Source: Homoserinibacter gongjuensis
Lineage (GTDB): Bacteria > Actinomycetota > Actinomycetes > Actinomycetales > Microbacteriaceae
Direction: 5' to 3'
Length of the DNA: 64,000 nt
NCBI RefSeq assembly: GCF_030161875.1
Contig: NZ_BSVA01000001.1
Location: 868,001 to 932,000 of the forward strand
Shown here one piece after another: positions 47,335 through 55,483 of the stretch. Numbering within the stretch: the first letter of the stretch is position 1; every line of letters starts with the position of its first letter. Under the pieces are notes generated by a model. That model was not told where the DNA came from. It saw nothing but the letters and a program-made list of their open reading frames with translations, and ran no database searches. The position numbers were made by a program, and so were the translations under genes.

Positions 47335-48173
47335 TCAGTCGCGCCAGCTGTGCTGCGGGTCGTAGCCGAGCACCTCGCGGGCGTGGTCGATCGACAGCAG
47401 CGTCTCGTGCTCACCGAGCTCGCGACGCAGCTCCACGCGAGGAAGTACTCCGCCATGAGCGACGCGCTCGAGCGCTCCATGACGGTGTCGGCGGCGGCGA
47501 TGATGAAGCGATCGAAGCCGGGAACGTCGCGCAGCAACGCGCGCTCGACAGCCTGGGCGGCATCCCGCGCGTCGATGTAGCCCCACAGGTTCCACTTGCG
47601 CGACGCCGGATCGGACTGGAACGCCGCGAAACCGGGGTAGTCATCCGGAACCATGACGTTCGAGAAGCGCAGCGCCGTGATCGAGAGCTCGGGGTCCCAG
47701 CGCACGACCTTGCGCGCCAGCTCCTCTTCGAGGTGCTTGCCGAGTGAGTAGACGCTCTCGGGCCGCGTGTCGTACTGCTCGTCGACCGGTGCGTAGGGCG
47801 GGTCGATGTCGAACGGCAGCCCGAGCACCGTCTCACTCGACGCGGTGACGATGCGCCGGATGCCGGCTCGTCGCGCCGCCTGCACCACGTGGAAGGCGGC
47901 GAGCATGTTGTTCTGGAAGGTCGCGATGTCGGTATCGAGGCCCGGCGCCGGGATCGCGCCGAGGTGCACCACCGCGTCGAGCCCGTGGTGCCGCTCGTCG
48001 ATCGCGCTCAGGGCGTCGACGACGGCGCCGTAGTCGGTGAGCTGCACCCGGGTGAACCCGTCACGCCGTGGCCCCGCGACATCCAGTGCGACGACGTCGT
48101 GCCCCCGCGCACGCAACTCCCGCTCGACGACGCTGCCCAGCTTGCCGCTGGCTCCCGTGACCGCAATCCGCAT
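47335..48173 (-). CDS. NAD(P)-dependent epimerase/dehydratase (uronate dehydrogenase-like), apparent frameshift
   Basis: Extended SDR of about 279 residues. The cofactor motif is VTGASGKLGSVVERELRARG; the catalytic region is SSETVLG ... YSLGKHLEEE (Tyr-x3-Lys). The closest resemblance is to NAD-dependent epimerase and uronate dehydrogenase-type proteins. The last 40 residues (RVELRRELGEHETLLSIDHA ...) lie in another frame; one missing base around 47434-47442 joins them, giving a stop at 47337-47335. CAGACT, 6 nt before ATG 48173, could be a weak leaderless promoter. Substrate unproven. Confidence 0.82.
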
Positions 48174-48228
48174 GACACCAGTCTGCCCTTGTCGCGGCGT
48201 GCTAACGTTCCCCCGATCGTGACCGCAG

Positions 48229-48340
48229 AAGGAGGTGAGCCCATGTCCGCAGTATCCGCACAGGGTGCTCCCCCGCAGCGCACGATCCGCGACTGAGCTA
48301 GTCGCCCCCGGGAGCGCCTCAGGCTTCGCGAAAGGCGACT
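48229..48340 (+). promoter_or_regulatory. Leader region before patatin gene: perfect SD, 17-codon ORF and RBS-covering stem
   Basis: AAGGAGGTGA (48229-48238), a full match to the 16S 3' end, precedes a 17-codon ORF (48243-48296). AGTCGCC (48300-48306) can pair with GGCGACT (48334-48340), which includes the bases just before the patatin ATG. The arrangement could let translation of the short ORF influence the patatin gene. Confidence 0.45.
48243..48296 (+). CDS. Putative leader peptide (17 aa)
   Basis: MSAVSAQGAPPQRTIRD, with the strongest Shine-Dalgarno of the window. It ends 47 bp before the patatin-like gene on the same strand. Not recognised. It could be a genuine micropeptide or a regulatory leader. 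Confidence 0.45.
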   Translation: MSAVSAQGAPPQRTIRD

Positions 48341-48343
48341 CCC

Positions 48344-49234
48344 ATGAACACACACCCTTCTCTCTCCGGCCGCGCGCTCGTTCTCGGCGGCGGCGGTTCC
48401 ACCGGTAACGCCTGGCTCATCGGCGTCATCGCCGGTCTGCGTGACGGCGGGCTGGATGCCACCACCGCCGAGGTGATCGTCGGCACCTCCGCCGGGTCGA
48501 CCGCGGCAGCCCAGATCACGGGCGCCGATCCGACCGAGCTCTATGCGGCCACGCTCACCCCGCCGCCCGCGCAGGTGGGCTCGCCCTTCGCGTCCGCGCG
48601 CAATAGGCCGGCCGTCGACCATCTCGCGAGAACCGACGCGATCATCGCCGCATCCGCGGACGCCGACGACATGCGCCGCGGGATGGCCGCGTCGGCGCTC
48701 GCCCTCGACGCCTCATCCGACGAGACCGTTCAGGCGCGCTGGCGGGCGACCGTGGCGGCACGCCTGCCCCGCACCGGGTGGCCCGCCCAGCGCGTGCTCA
48801 TCACGGCGGTCGACGCCCGCACCGCCGAGCCCGTCATGTTCGACCGCGACAGCGGCGTCGAACTCGTGGACGCGGTCGCCGCGAGCTGCGCGGGAGGCTT
48901 CGCCTACCGCATCGGCGACGACGCCTTCATCGACGGCGGCTACCGCAGCAACGCCGACAATGCCGACCTGGCATCCGGATGCGAACGCGTACTCGTGCTG
49001 TCGCCGTTCGGCGGGCGCACCCGTCTGCCGCTCACCTGGGGTCTCGACCTCGCGACCCAGCTCGAGCAGCTGCGTGCCGAGGGCAGCGTGGTCGAGGCGA
49101 TCTTCCCCGACGCCAACGCGGAGCACCTGTTCGGCGGCAACGCGATGAACGCTGCGCTCCGCCCGGATGCGGCGCGTGCCGGGTACGCGCAGGGTCGCGA
49201 GCGGGCGGAGCAGCTGGCGGGCCTCTGGGGGTGA
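48344..49234 (+). CDS. Patatin-like phospholipase/acyl hydrolase
   Basis: Patatin-fold serine lipid hydrolase of 296 residues. The oxyanion loop is VLGGGGSTGNAW, the nucleophile elbow GTSAGS (Ser about residue 52) and the catalytic Asp is in FIDGGYRSNADN. No signal peptide, so it acts in the cytosol or at the membrane. The ATG at 48344 follows AAAGGCGACTCCC, a weak Shine-Dalgarno that lies in a potential stem. Substrate unknown. Confidence 0.9.
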   Translation: MNTHPSLSGRALVLGGGGSTGNAWLIGVIAGLRDGGLDATTAEVIVGTSAGSTAAAQITGADPTELYAATLTPPPAQVGSPFASARNRPAVDHLARTDAIIAASADADDMRRGMAASALALDASSDETVQARWRATVAARLPRTGWPAQRVLITAVDARTAEPVMFDRDSGVELVDAVAASCAGGFAYRIGDDAFIDGGYRSNADNADLASGCERVLVLSPFGGRTRLPLTWGLDLATQLEQLRAEGSVVEAIFPDANAEHLFGGNAMNAALRPDAARAGYAQGRERAEQLAGLWG

Positions 49235-49258
49235 GTCGGTCGTCGCGCCGCGTTGCGC

Positions 49259-49385
49259 GGGGGACGGTGGTTTCGAGACGCGTCGCGCTCCGCGCGGCGC
49301 TCCTCAACCCCTGAGTGTTGCGATGCGGAGGGACGGCGGTTTCGAGACGCGACGCGCGACGCGCGACGCTCCTCAATCCCCTGAG
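49259..49385. repeat. Dispersed palindromic repeat, two direct copies
   Basis: GGTTTCGAGACGCGTCGCG ... GCTCCTCAACCCCTGAG (about 49269-49316) and GGTTTCGAGACGCGACGCG ... GCTCCTCAATCCCCTGAG (about 49339-49385). Same family as at 41426 and 45520. Confidence 0.75.
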
Positions 49386-49403
49386 CCGCACCTGTCGAGC
49401 GAA

Positions 49404-49513
49404 GCGGGGGTGCGGATTCGGTTTCCGGACGCTGGCATCGGGTCTGGCGGGAGCGCATCGCCGCCAGGCGATACGCGGGGGCATGCGTCCGGAAACCGAA
49501 TCCGCACCCCCGC
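49404..49513. repeat. Perfect 29-bp inverted repeat with nested stem (cruciform-like element)
   Basis: Arms 49404-49432 and 49485-49513 are exact reverse complements, starting GCGGGGGTGCGGATTCGG and ending ACCGAATCCGCACCCCCGC. The 52-nt interior contains a second stem (CTGGCGG 49444-49450 with CCGCCAG 49461-49467). It lies downstream of the patatin gene and the KDPG aldolase gene, which converge here. It could act as a strong bidirectional terminator or be a non-autonomous mobile element. Confidence 0.85.
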
Positions 49514-49520
49514 GAAGCGT

Positions 49521-49552
49521 CGAGAGCCGAGAGCCGAGAGCCGAGAGCCGAG
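49521..49552. repeat. 7-bp tandem repeat (CGAGAGC)x4
   Basis: Four uninterrupted copies of CGAGAGC followed by a partial copy, ending 3 bp before the KDPG aldolase stop. Confidence 0.85.
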
Positions 49553-49554
49553 CC

Positions 49555-50148
49555 TCAGCCCAGCAGCTCGGCGAGACGCGGCAGCTGGGCCGCATCCTCG
49601 AGGGCGGACCCGACCGCCGCCACGCGCACACCCGCCGCGAGGTAGTCGGCGACGTTGGACGCGTCGAGGCCGCCGGTGGCGACGAACGTCACCTGCGGGA
49701 ACGGCCCGCGGATGTGCTTGAACCAGCCCACGCCGAGCCAGGTCGCCGGGAACGCCTTCACCCAGGTGAGCCCGAGCGACACCGCGAGCTGCACCTCGCT
49801 CGGGGTGGCGACGCCCGGCAGGATCGGCAGTCCTGCATCCCGCGCGGCCTCGACGACACGCGCGTCGAGGCCCGGCGAGACGAGGTAGCGGGCTCCCGCG
49901 TCGCGTGCCACCTCCACCTGCTCCGGCCGGATGATGGTGCCGGCTCCGACGGTCTTGCCGCGTTCGGCGCCGAGCCGCACGAGCTCGCGCAGCGCGAGTT
50001 CGTCTTCGTCGGTCTGCAAGGGCACCTCGACGGCGTCGATGCCGAGGTCCCACGCGGTGGTGGCGAGGCGCACCGAGCGCTCCACTCCCATGCCGCGGAG
50101 GATCGCCATGAGCGGTGCGCCCTGGAAGATGTCGTCGAATTCTCTCAT
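49555..50148 (-). CDS. eda: 2-dehydro-3-deoxy-phosphogluconate (KDPG) aldolase
   Basis: Cleaves KDPG to pyruvate and glyceraldehyde-3-phosphate, the final step of uronate catabolism. Class I aldolase of 197 residues: Glu in AVEVPLQTDED, phosphate loop GAGTIIRPEQV, Schiff-base Lys in WVKAFPA, and ATGGLDASNVADYL. The ATG at 50148 overlaps the kinase stop (ATGA). It is the last gene of the 11-gene operon, and the tandem repeat and 29-bp inverted repeat lie just beyond its stop. Confidence 0.94.
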   Translation of the reverse strand: MREFDDIFQGAPLMAILRGMGVERSVRLATTAWDLGIDAVEVPLQTDEDELALRELVRLGAERGKTVGAGTIIRPEQVEVARDAGARYLVSPGLDARVVEAARDAGLPILPGVATPSEVQLAVSLGLTWVKAFPATWLGVGWFKHIRGPFPQVTFVATGGLDASNVADYLAAGVRVAAVGSALEDAAQLPRLAELLG

Positions 50149-51031
50149 GCGGGGGCTCCTCGATGGTGTCGCTGGTGGTCTGCAAGACGAGGGCGGCGCG
50201 GGCGTGACCGGCGCGCAATCGCGTGTCGGCATCCGCTCCGTCGAGCCGGGCGGCGAGGTAGCCGCCGGCGAACGCGTCGCCCGCGCCGACCGCCTCGAGC
50301 ACCTCGACGCGCAGGGCTGGCACGAAGTGCGCGCCGTCGGCGTCGTAGAGGGTCGCGCCCACGTCGCCGTCTTTGACGACGAGCTCGGCGGGCTCGGCGA
50401 GCAGTGCGCGGATGTCGTCGGCCGTCGCGGTGCCCCACAGCGTCTCGGCCTCGTCGCGCCCGACGAGCACGAGGTCGGCACGCGCGGCGAGCTCTCGAAG
50501 ACGGGCGGCGGCCAGCTCGAGCGGCCACAGCGCCGCCCGGTGGTTGACATCGAAGCTCACGGTGACGCCCGCTTCGTGCGCACGGGTGATGAGCGCGTCG
50601 AGGAAGGCGGATGCGGTGTCGGAGATCGCGGCCGTGATGCCCGACACGTGCAGGATCCGCACGCCGTCCAGCGTCACGGTCGCGGCATCCGAGCTGTCGA
50701 GGTGCGCCGCCGCCGACCCGGCACGGTAGTACCGCACGCCGTGTCCGGGGTCTTTGACGTACAGCCCGGTCGGGTGCGACGCATCCCGCTCCACGCTCGA
50801 CACGTCGACGCCGAGGGCGGCGAGCTGCCGCAGGATGCGGTCGCCGAGCGCGTCGGCGCCGAGCCGGCTGAACCATGCGGCGCGGTGCCCGAGGGCCGCG
50901 ACGTGGGCCGCGACGTTCGACTCGGCTCCGCCCGCATCCACCCGGAACTCGCGGGCGTCGACGAGCCGCGAGCCGTCGAGCGGCGCGACCATCGACATCG
51001 TCTCGCCGACGGCGAGCAGCTCGGGTGTCAC
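50145..51031 (-). CDS. kdgK: PfkB-family sugar kinase, probable 2-keto-3-deoxygluconate kinase, apparent frameshift at the 3' end
   Basis: Ribokinase-type kinase of about 295 residues. The substrate region is [20 protein letters not shown] and the catalytic motif [15 protein letters not shown]. Placed between KduI and KDPG aldolase, it should phosphorylate KDG. The open frame runs on through the aldolase gene as an apparent fusion. A missing C in GGGGG 50151-50155 explains this; corrected, it ends IEEPPA at 50145 with an ATGA overlap. The start is the GTG at 51031, overlapping the KduI stop. Confidence 0.9.
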
Positions 51032-51887
51032 CTCAGGTCGGTCACCGCCGCCGCGTCCATGTCGTCGAATGTCTGGTTCTCTCCCGCCATCGCCCACACG
51101 AACGAGTATGCCGCGGTTCCGACCCCCGAGTGCAGCGACCAGCTCGGCGAGATGATCGCCTGCCGGTCGGCGACGACGAGGTGACGGGTCTCCTGCCGCT
51201 CGCCGAGCAGGTGGATGACGCGGGCGTCGTCGGGCACGTCGAAGTAGAGGTAGCACTCGGTGCGGCGGTCGTGGGTGTGGGCCGGCATGGTGTTCCACAT
51301 CGAGGCGGGGTGCAGCTCGGTGACGCCCATGACGATCTGGCAGCTCTTCACGCCGTTCTCGTGGATGTACTGGTTGAGGGTGCGGCGGTTGGAGGTGAGC
51401 TGGTCGCCGAGTTCGCGCACGGTGCCCTCCCCGGCGAGACGAGCGCGGCGGGGTAGCTCGTGTGGGCGGGCGCGGAGAAGAGGTAGAACTGCGCCTGGCC
51501 GTCGGCGTCGGCGCTGCGCCCATTGTCCGCTTCCGCTGGCGCGTCAGCGAACACCACCTTCTCGATGCCGCGCCCGAGGTACAGGCAGGCGCCCTTCACG
51601 AGCGTGTACACCTCGCCGTCGGCCGTGACGGTGCCCGTGCCGCCGACGTTGATGATGCCGAGCTCGCGGTGTTCGAGGAAGTAGTCGCTGCGGATCTCGG
51701 GGTAGCCGGTGAGGGCGAGTTCGCGCCCCGCGGGCATGGCGCCGCCGAGCACGACGCGGTCGTGGTGCGTGTAGGTGAGGCGGATCTCGCCGGGCACGAA
51801 CACCTCCGGAACGAGGTAGGTCTCACGCAGCTGCTGGGTGGTCATGCCCGGGATCTGGGCGGGGTTGGTCGCGTAGCGCTGTTCCAT
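51028..51887 (-). CDS. kduI: 5-keto-4-deoxyuronate isomerase, apparent frameshift
   Basis: Isomerises 5-keto-4-deoxyuronate (from unsaturated uronate) to 3-deoxy-D-glycero-2,5-hexodiulosonate. Cupin enzyme of about 286 residues: N-terminus [20 protein letters not shown], zinc ligands in [18 protein letters not shown] and [14 protein letters not shown]. The two halves lie in different frames; one missing G at 51429-51432 joins SPG to [18 protein letters not shown] precedes ATG 51887. It lies between KduD and the KDG kinase. Confidence 0.94.
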
Positions 51888-51922
51888 GGTTCCCTCCTTG
51901 GGGGTCGACGTAGGTGGCTGTG

Positions 51923-52687
51923 TCAGCGGACGAGCCAGCCGCCGTCGACGGGCAGCACGGTGCCCGTGACGTAGGCGGCGGCATCCGAGGCGAGGAATAC
52001 GAAGGCGCCCTGCAGGTCGTCGGGGGTGCCCCACCGTCCTGCCGGGATGCGCGCGACAATCGAGGCCTCCCGCGCCTCGTCGGCGCGGATCGCCGCCGTG
52101 TTGTCGGTGGCCATGTAGCCGGGGGCGATCGCGTTGACCGTCACCCCGGATGCGGCCCACTCGTTGGCGAGGGCTTTCGTGAGTCCCGCGACGGCGTGCT
52201 TCGAGGCGGCGTAGCCGGGCACGAGGATGCCGCCCTGGAACGACAGCATCGACGCGACGTTGATGATGCGTCCCGACCCCTGCGCGAGCATCCGTCGGCC
52301 GGCGGCCTGCGAGAGGTGGAAGACGACGTCGAGGTTGACGGCGAGCACCTCGTTCCAGTCGGATGCCGGGTGCTCGGCGGCGGGCGCGCGGCGGATGGTG
52401 CCCGCGTTGTTGACGAGGATGTCGATGCGGCCGAGCTCGGCGACGACCTCGTCGATGGCCGCGTGCAGCTCTTCGGCGGTCGCAGTAGCGAAGTCGCGGT
52501 GGATGCGGTGCACCCGTCGCCCGGTCGCCTCGATGCGCGCGGCGGTCTCGGATGCGTCTCCGCGGTCGATGAGGGCGAGGTCCGCCCCCGCCTCGGCGAG
52601 GGCGAGCGCGGCACCCTGCCCGAGTCCGCGCGAGGTGCCCGTGACCACGGCCACCCGGCCGTCCAGTCGGAAGCTGTCGAGGATCAT
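51923..52687 (-). CDS. kduD: 2-deoxy-D-gluconate/2-dehydro-3-deoxygluconate 5-dehydrogenase-type SDR (KduD)
   Basis: Reduces the KduI product to 2-keto-3-deoxygluconate. Classical SDR of 254 residues: VVTGTSRGLGQGAALALAEA, NNAGTIRR, catalytic Ser in NVASMLSFQGG and YAASKHAVAGLTKALANEWA, and C-terminal TVLPVDGGWLVR, all KduD-like. The start at 52687 overlaps the FAH-family stop (ATGA). Confidence 0.9.
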   Translation of the reverse strand: MILDSFRLDGRVAVVTGTSRGLGQGAALALAEAGADLALIDRGDASETAARIEATGRRVHRIHRDFATATAEELHAAIDEVVAELGRIDILVNNAGTIRRAPAAEHPASDWNEVLAVNLDVVFHLSQAAGRRMLAQGSGRIINVASMLSFQGGILVPGYAASKHAVAGLTKALANEWAASGVTVNAIAPGYMATDNTAAIRADEAREASIVARIPAGRWGTPDDLQGAFVFLASDAAAYVTGTVLPVDGGWLVR

Positions 52688-53574
52688 CTGCGGGCTCCTT
52701 CGTCGGCCGAGGCGGTGAATCGGGTCGTGAGCTGCCCGATGCGCGAGATGCGCACGGTGACGGCATCACCGGGGACGAGGGCGCGATGGGCGTCCTGGGC
52801 GGCCGGCAGTTTCTGCGGGGTGCCCGTCGAGATCACGTCGCCCGGCTCGAGCGTCATGGTCTGCGAGAGGTAGTGCACGACGTACGCGGCGGAGAAGATC
52901 GTCGTCGAGGTGGACTGCGCCACCGTCACGACGCCGTCGCGTTCGACCTCGACATCGAGCTGCTGCGGGTCGCCGACCTCGTCGGGCGTCACGACCCAGG
53001 GTCCGAGCGGTGCGAAGCCGTCGAAGCACTTGCCGAGCGCCCACTGGCTCTGCCGCCGCTGCCAGGCGCGATCTGACACGTCGTTGAGGATCGTGTAGCC
53101 GCCCACGTACTCGAGGGCCTCCTCGAGGGGCACCTCTTTCGCCCGCCGGGCGATCACGAGCGCGAGCTCGCCCTCGTAGTCGACGTCGAGCGCCGCATCC
53201 GGGATCGCGACCGCATCATCCGGACCGCCGATCGTGTTCGGGGTCTTGACGAACACGTCGGGGAACTCGGGGTCGGATGCGGTCGGGGCGACCCCGTCGG
53301 GCACGTGGCCGCGGTAGTTGTAGCCGAGGCACAGCAGCTTGCCGGGCCGCACGGGGGCGTCGAGTTCGGCGTCCGCGAGGGCCGGCAGCTCGGCCGGGTC
53401 GGCCTCGGCGATCGCGGCCCTCGCCCGCGCCAGCGCGCCGGGATCCCCGAGCAGCGCCACCACATCAGGCGCCCCCGCCACGGCCGTGAGGTCGAGCAGA
53501 CGCTCATCTCCGTGCACGCCCACGACCGCCGCGGGACGCACACCCGCCGCGGTGCGATAGCTGACGAACCTCAC
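52684..53574 (-). CDS. Fumarylacetoacetate hydrolase (FAH)-family protein
   Basis: FAH-superfamily enzyme of 296 residues. KLLCLGYNYRGHVPDG opens the fold, metal-binding Glu lies in DYEGELALVIARRAKEV, and ILNDVSDRAWQRRQSQWALG and GDVISTGTPQKLP are typical. Such enzymes hydrolyse or decarboxylate diketo acids. In this operon it could act on a diketo-deoxyuronate side product or give a non-phosphorylated bypass of KDG. The GTG at 53574 overlaps the GH88 stop (GTGA). The reaction is inferred only from context. Confidence 0.85.
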   Translation of the reverse strand: MRFVSYRTAAGVRPAAVVGVHGDERLLDLTAVAGAPDVVALLGDPGALARARAAIAEADPAELPALADAELDAPVRPGKLLCLGYNYRGHVPDGVAPTASDPEFPDVFVKTPNTIGGPDDAVAIPDAALDVDYEGELALVIARRAKEVPLEEALEYVGGYTILNDVSDRAWQRRQSQWALGKCFDGFAPLGPWVVTPDEVGDPQQLDVEVERDGVVTVAQSTSTTIFSAAYVVHYLSQTMTLEPGDVISTGTPQKLPAAQDAHRALVPGDAVTVRISRIGQLTTRFTASADEGARR

Positions 53575-54761
53575 CAGTACGGCCTCCACTCGGGCAGCGC
53601 ACGTCGGGTCAGGGCCTCCAGGTAGAAGTAGTCGCCCCACAGGGTGCCCTCGTCGACGCCGTTGCCCTTGGGCAGGTCGTAGACACCGTGCAGCAGCAGG
53701 GCATCCGAGGAGCTCGGCGGCTCGGGAGCGTAGCCCGCGACGAGGGAGTCGAGGATGCGGTCGGCCGCCTCGGCGGCGCGCGTACCCCGCTCGGTGCCCG
53801 GCTCGAGCGCGGCGAGCTCCTGGAGTCCGCACACGGCGATCGCGGCAGCCGAGCTGTCGCGGGGCGCATTCGAGTCGTCGTCGTAGGCGAGATCCCAGTA
53901 CGGCACGTTGTCGGACGGCAGGTGCGCGAGGAAGTAGTCGGCGCACCGCCAGGCGGCCTCGAGCAGCGTCGGGTCACCGGTGGTGCGGTGGTTGAGCGCG
54001 AAGCCGTAGATGCCCCACGCCTGCCCGCGCGACCAGCACGAGTCGTCGTAGGCGCCCTGCTCGGTGGCCCCGCGCACGGGTTCGCCCGTCTCGACGTCCC
54101 AGTAGAAGGTGTGGAAGGTCGAGTCGTCGTCGCGGATGATGTGGGTGCGCAGCTGGGTGGTGTGGCGGCGCACCGCATCCGCGTACCGGTCGTCGCCGGT
54201 CTGCTCGGTGGCCCAACTCAGCAGCGGCATGTTCATGAGGCTGTCGACGATCGTGCGGCCGGCCTGACGCGGGTCGGTGAGGTCGCCCCACGCCTGGATG
54301 ATGCCCGCGGGTTCGAGGAAGCGGCGCATGAGGTGATCGGCCGCGAGCAGTGCGGCGTCGCGTGCGGCCTCGTCGCCGTCCAGCCGCCAGGCCGACACGC
54401 AGGAGAGCGTGTAGAGGAAGCCGAGGTCGTGCGTGTCGAGGTCGACGCCCTCGCGCACGCGACGTTCGAAGTCGCGCGCGTGGCGTGCTGCGGCATCCCG
54501 GTAGAACGCGTCGCCCGTGAGCTCCCATGACAGCCACTGCATGCCGGGCCAGAAGCACGTCGTCCAGCCGCGGTTGCCGCCCTCCGCGACCCCGTCGCCC
54601 GCGGGGCGCGGCAGGTAGCGGTCGGCGGTGGTGGTGTCGTCGGGGTAGGTGTCGCCGAACGCGGTGATGTTGCGTCGCACGGTCTCGAGCGCACCGGGGA
54701 TGCCGGCCTGCTGCGCGGCAGGCTGCGATGCGTTCGAGGAGACGGAGGGGGTCGTGGTCAT
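53571..54761 (-). CDS. GH88 unsaturated glucuronyl hydrolase
   Basis: Removes the 4,5-unsaturated uronic acid left at the non-reducing end by polysaccharide lyases. (alpha/alpha)6 enzyme of 396 residues. One catalytic Asp is in DTHDLGFLYTLSC, the second in TIVDSLMNMPLLSWA; NRGWTTCFWPGMQWLSWE and YDDSCWSRGQAWGIYGFAL are family signatures. No signal peptide, so it works on imported oligosaccharides in the cytosol. It lies 36 bp downstream of the YesL-like gene. Confidence 0.93.
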   Translation of the reverse strand: MTTTPSVSSNASQPAAQQAGIPGALETVRRNITAFGDTYPDDTTTADRYLPRPAGDGVAEGGNRGWTTCFWPGMQWLSWELTGDAFYRDAAARHARDFERRVREGVDLDTHDLGFLYTLSCVSAWRLDGDEAARDAALLAADHLMRRFLEPAGIIQAWGDLTDPRQAGRTIVDSLMNMPLLSWATEQTGDDRYADAVRRHTTQLRTHIIRDDDSTFHTFYWDVETGEPVRGATEQGAYDDSCWSRGQAWGIYGFALNHRTTGDPTLLEAAWRCADYFLAHLPSDNVPYWDLAYDDDSNAPRDSSAAAIAVCGLQELAALEPGTERGTRAAEAADRILDSLVAGYAPEPPSSSDALLLHGVYDLPKGNGVDEGTLWGDYFYLEALTRRALPEWRPYW

Positions 54762-54797
54762 GTTTCTCGTGGTGTTCCTAGCTGGGGATGGTCGCCA

Positions 54798-55481
54798 TCA
54801 GACGGCGGCGACCTCGTCGTGGGTGAACGCGGGGCGCAGCGTGTAACGGGAGTTGGTCCACGCGAGGAAGAGCGCGGGAGACGCCATCACGCTGAGGGCG
54901 AGCACGGGCAGGTTGATGAAGAACACCGCGTACGCGACCAGCACGCCCAGGCTCAGGAGCGTGAGGTACCAGCGGCGCACCCCGAACCAGGCTCCGAGCC
55001 GCGCGGCATCCCGCACCCGGATCGCCGGATTCTCGGCGATCGCCGCGAGCGCGAGCAGAGCGATGCCCGCCACGATCATCCCGACGATCACGAGCACGAC
55101 CATGACGGCCTGCGCGTAGGCGGCGTCGGCGAAGAAGCGGGCGTCGACGAGCAGCACGATGCACACGCCCACCGCGGCGAGCGCGACGAGAGCCGACCGC
55201 GTCCAGGTCGCTCGGTATCCGCGCACGAACGAGCGGAACGGATTACCGCCCGCCCGGTCGCTGCCCACCCGGTCGCTGCTCACCTGGCGGAACACCGTGA
55301 AGGCGGCCGTCAGCCCGGGGGCCGCGAGCACGGCGGCCGCCGCGACGAGCGGCCAGCTCTGGAACGGGTCGGTCAGCACGAGCAGCGCGATGAAGGGCGA
55401 TGCCGTGAGCACCAGCAGGAGGTTGACCGCGACCGCCGTCGCGAGGATGTCCAGCCCCGCCTGGATCTTCTCGAAGCGCAT
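54798..55481 (-). CDS. YesL-like (DUF624) membrane protein
   Basis: Membrane protein of 227 residues with five to six predicted helices. The N-terminus LDILATAVAVNLLLVLTASP and the loop SFVRGYRATWTRSAL fit DUF624/YesL. These are regularly encoded in polysaccharide-utilisation operons with YesOPQ-type ABC transporters, though their role is not established. It begins 2 bp after the permease gene. Confidence 0.82.
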   Translation of the reverse strand: MRFEKIQAGLDILATAVAVNLLLVLTASPFIALLVLTDPFQSWPLVAAAAVLAAPGLTAAFTVFRQVSSDRVGSDRAGGNPFRSFVRGYRATWTRSALVALAAVGVCIVLLVDARFFADAAYAQAVMVVLVIVGMIVAGIALLALAAIAENPAIRVRDAARLGAWFGVRRWYLTLLSLGVLVAYAVFFINLPVLALSVMASPALFLAWTNSRYTLRPAFTHDEVAAV

Positions 55482-55483
55482 GA

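Noticed and set aside
49373-51523. Apparent kinase-aldolase fusion protein (716 codons)
   Set aside because: Only the kinase part is meaningful; the frame runs through the aldolase gene out of register. One missing base in a G run explains the read-through.
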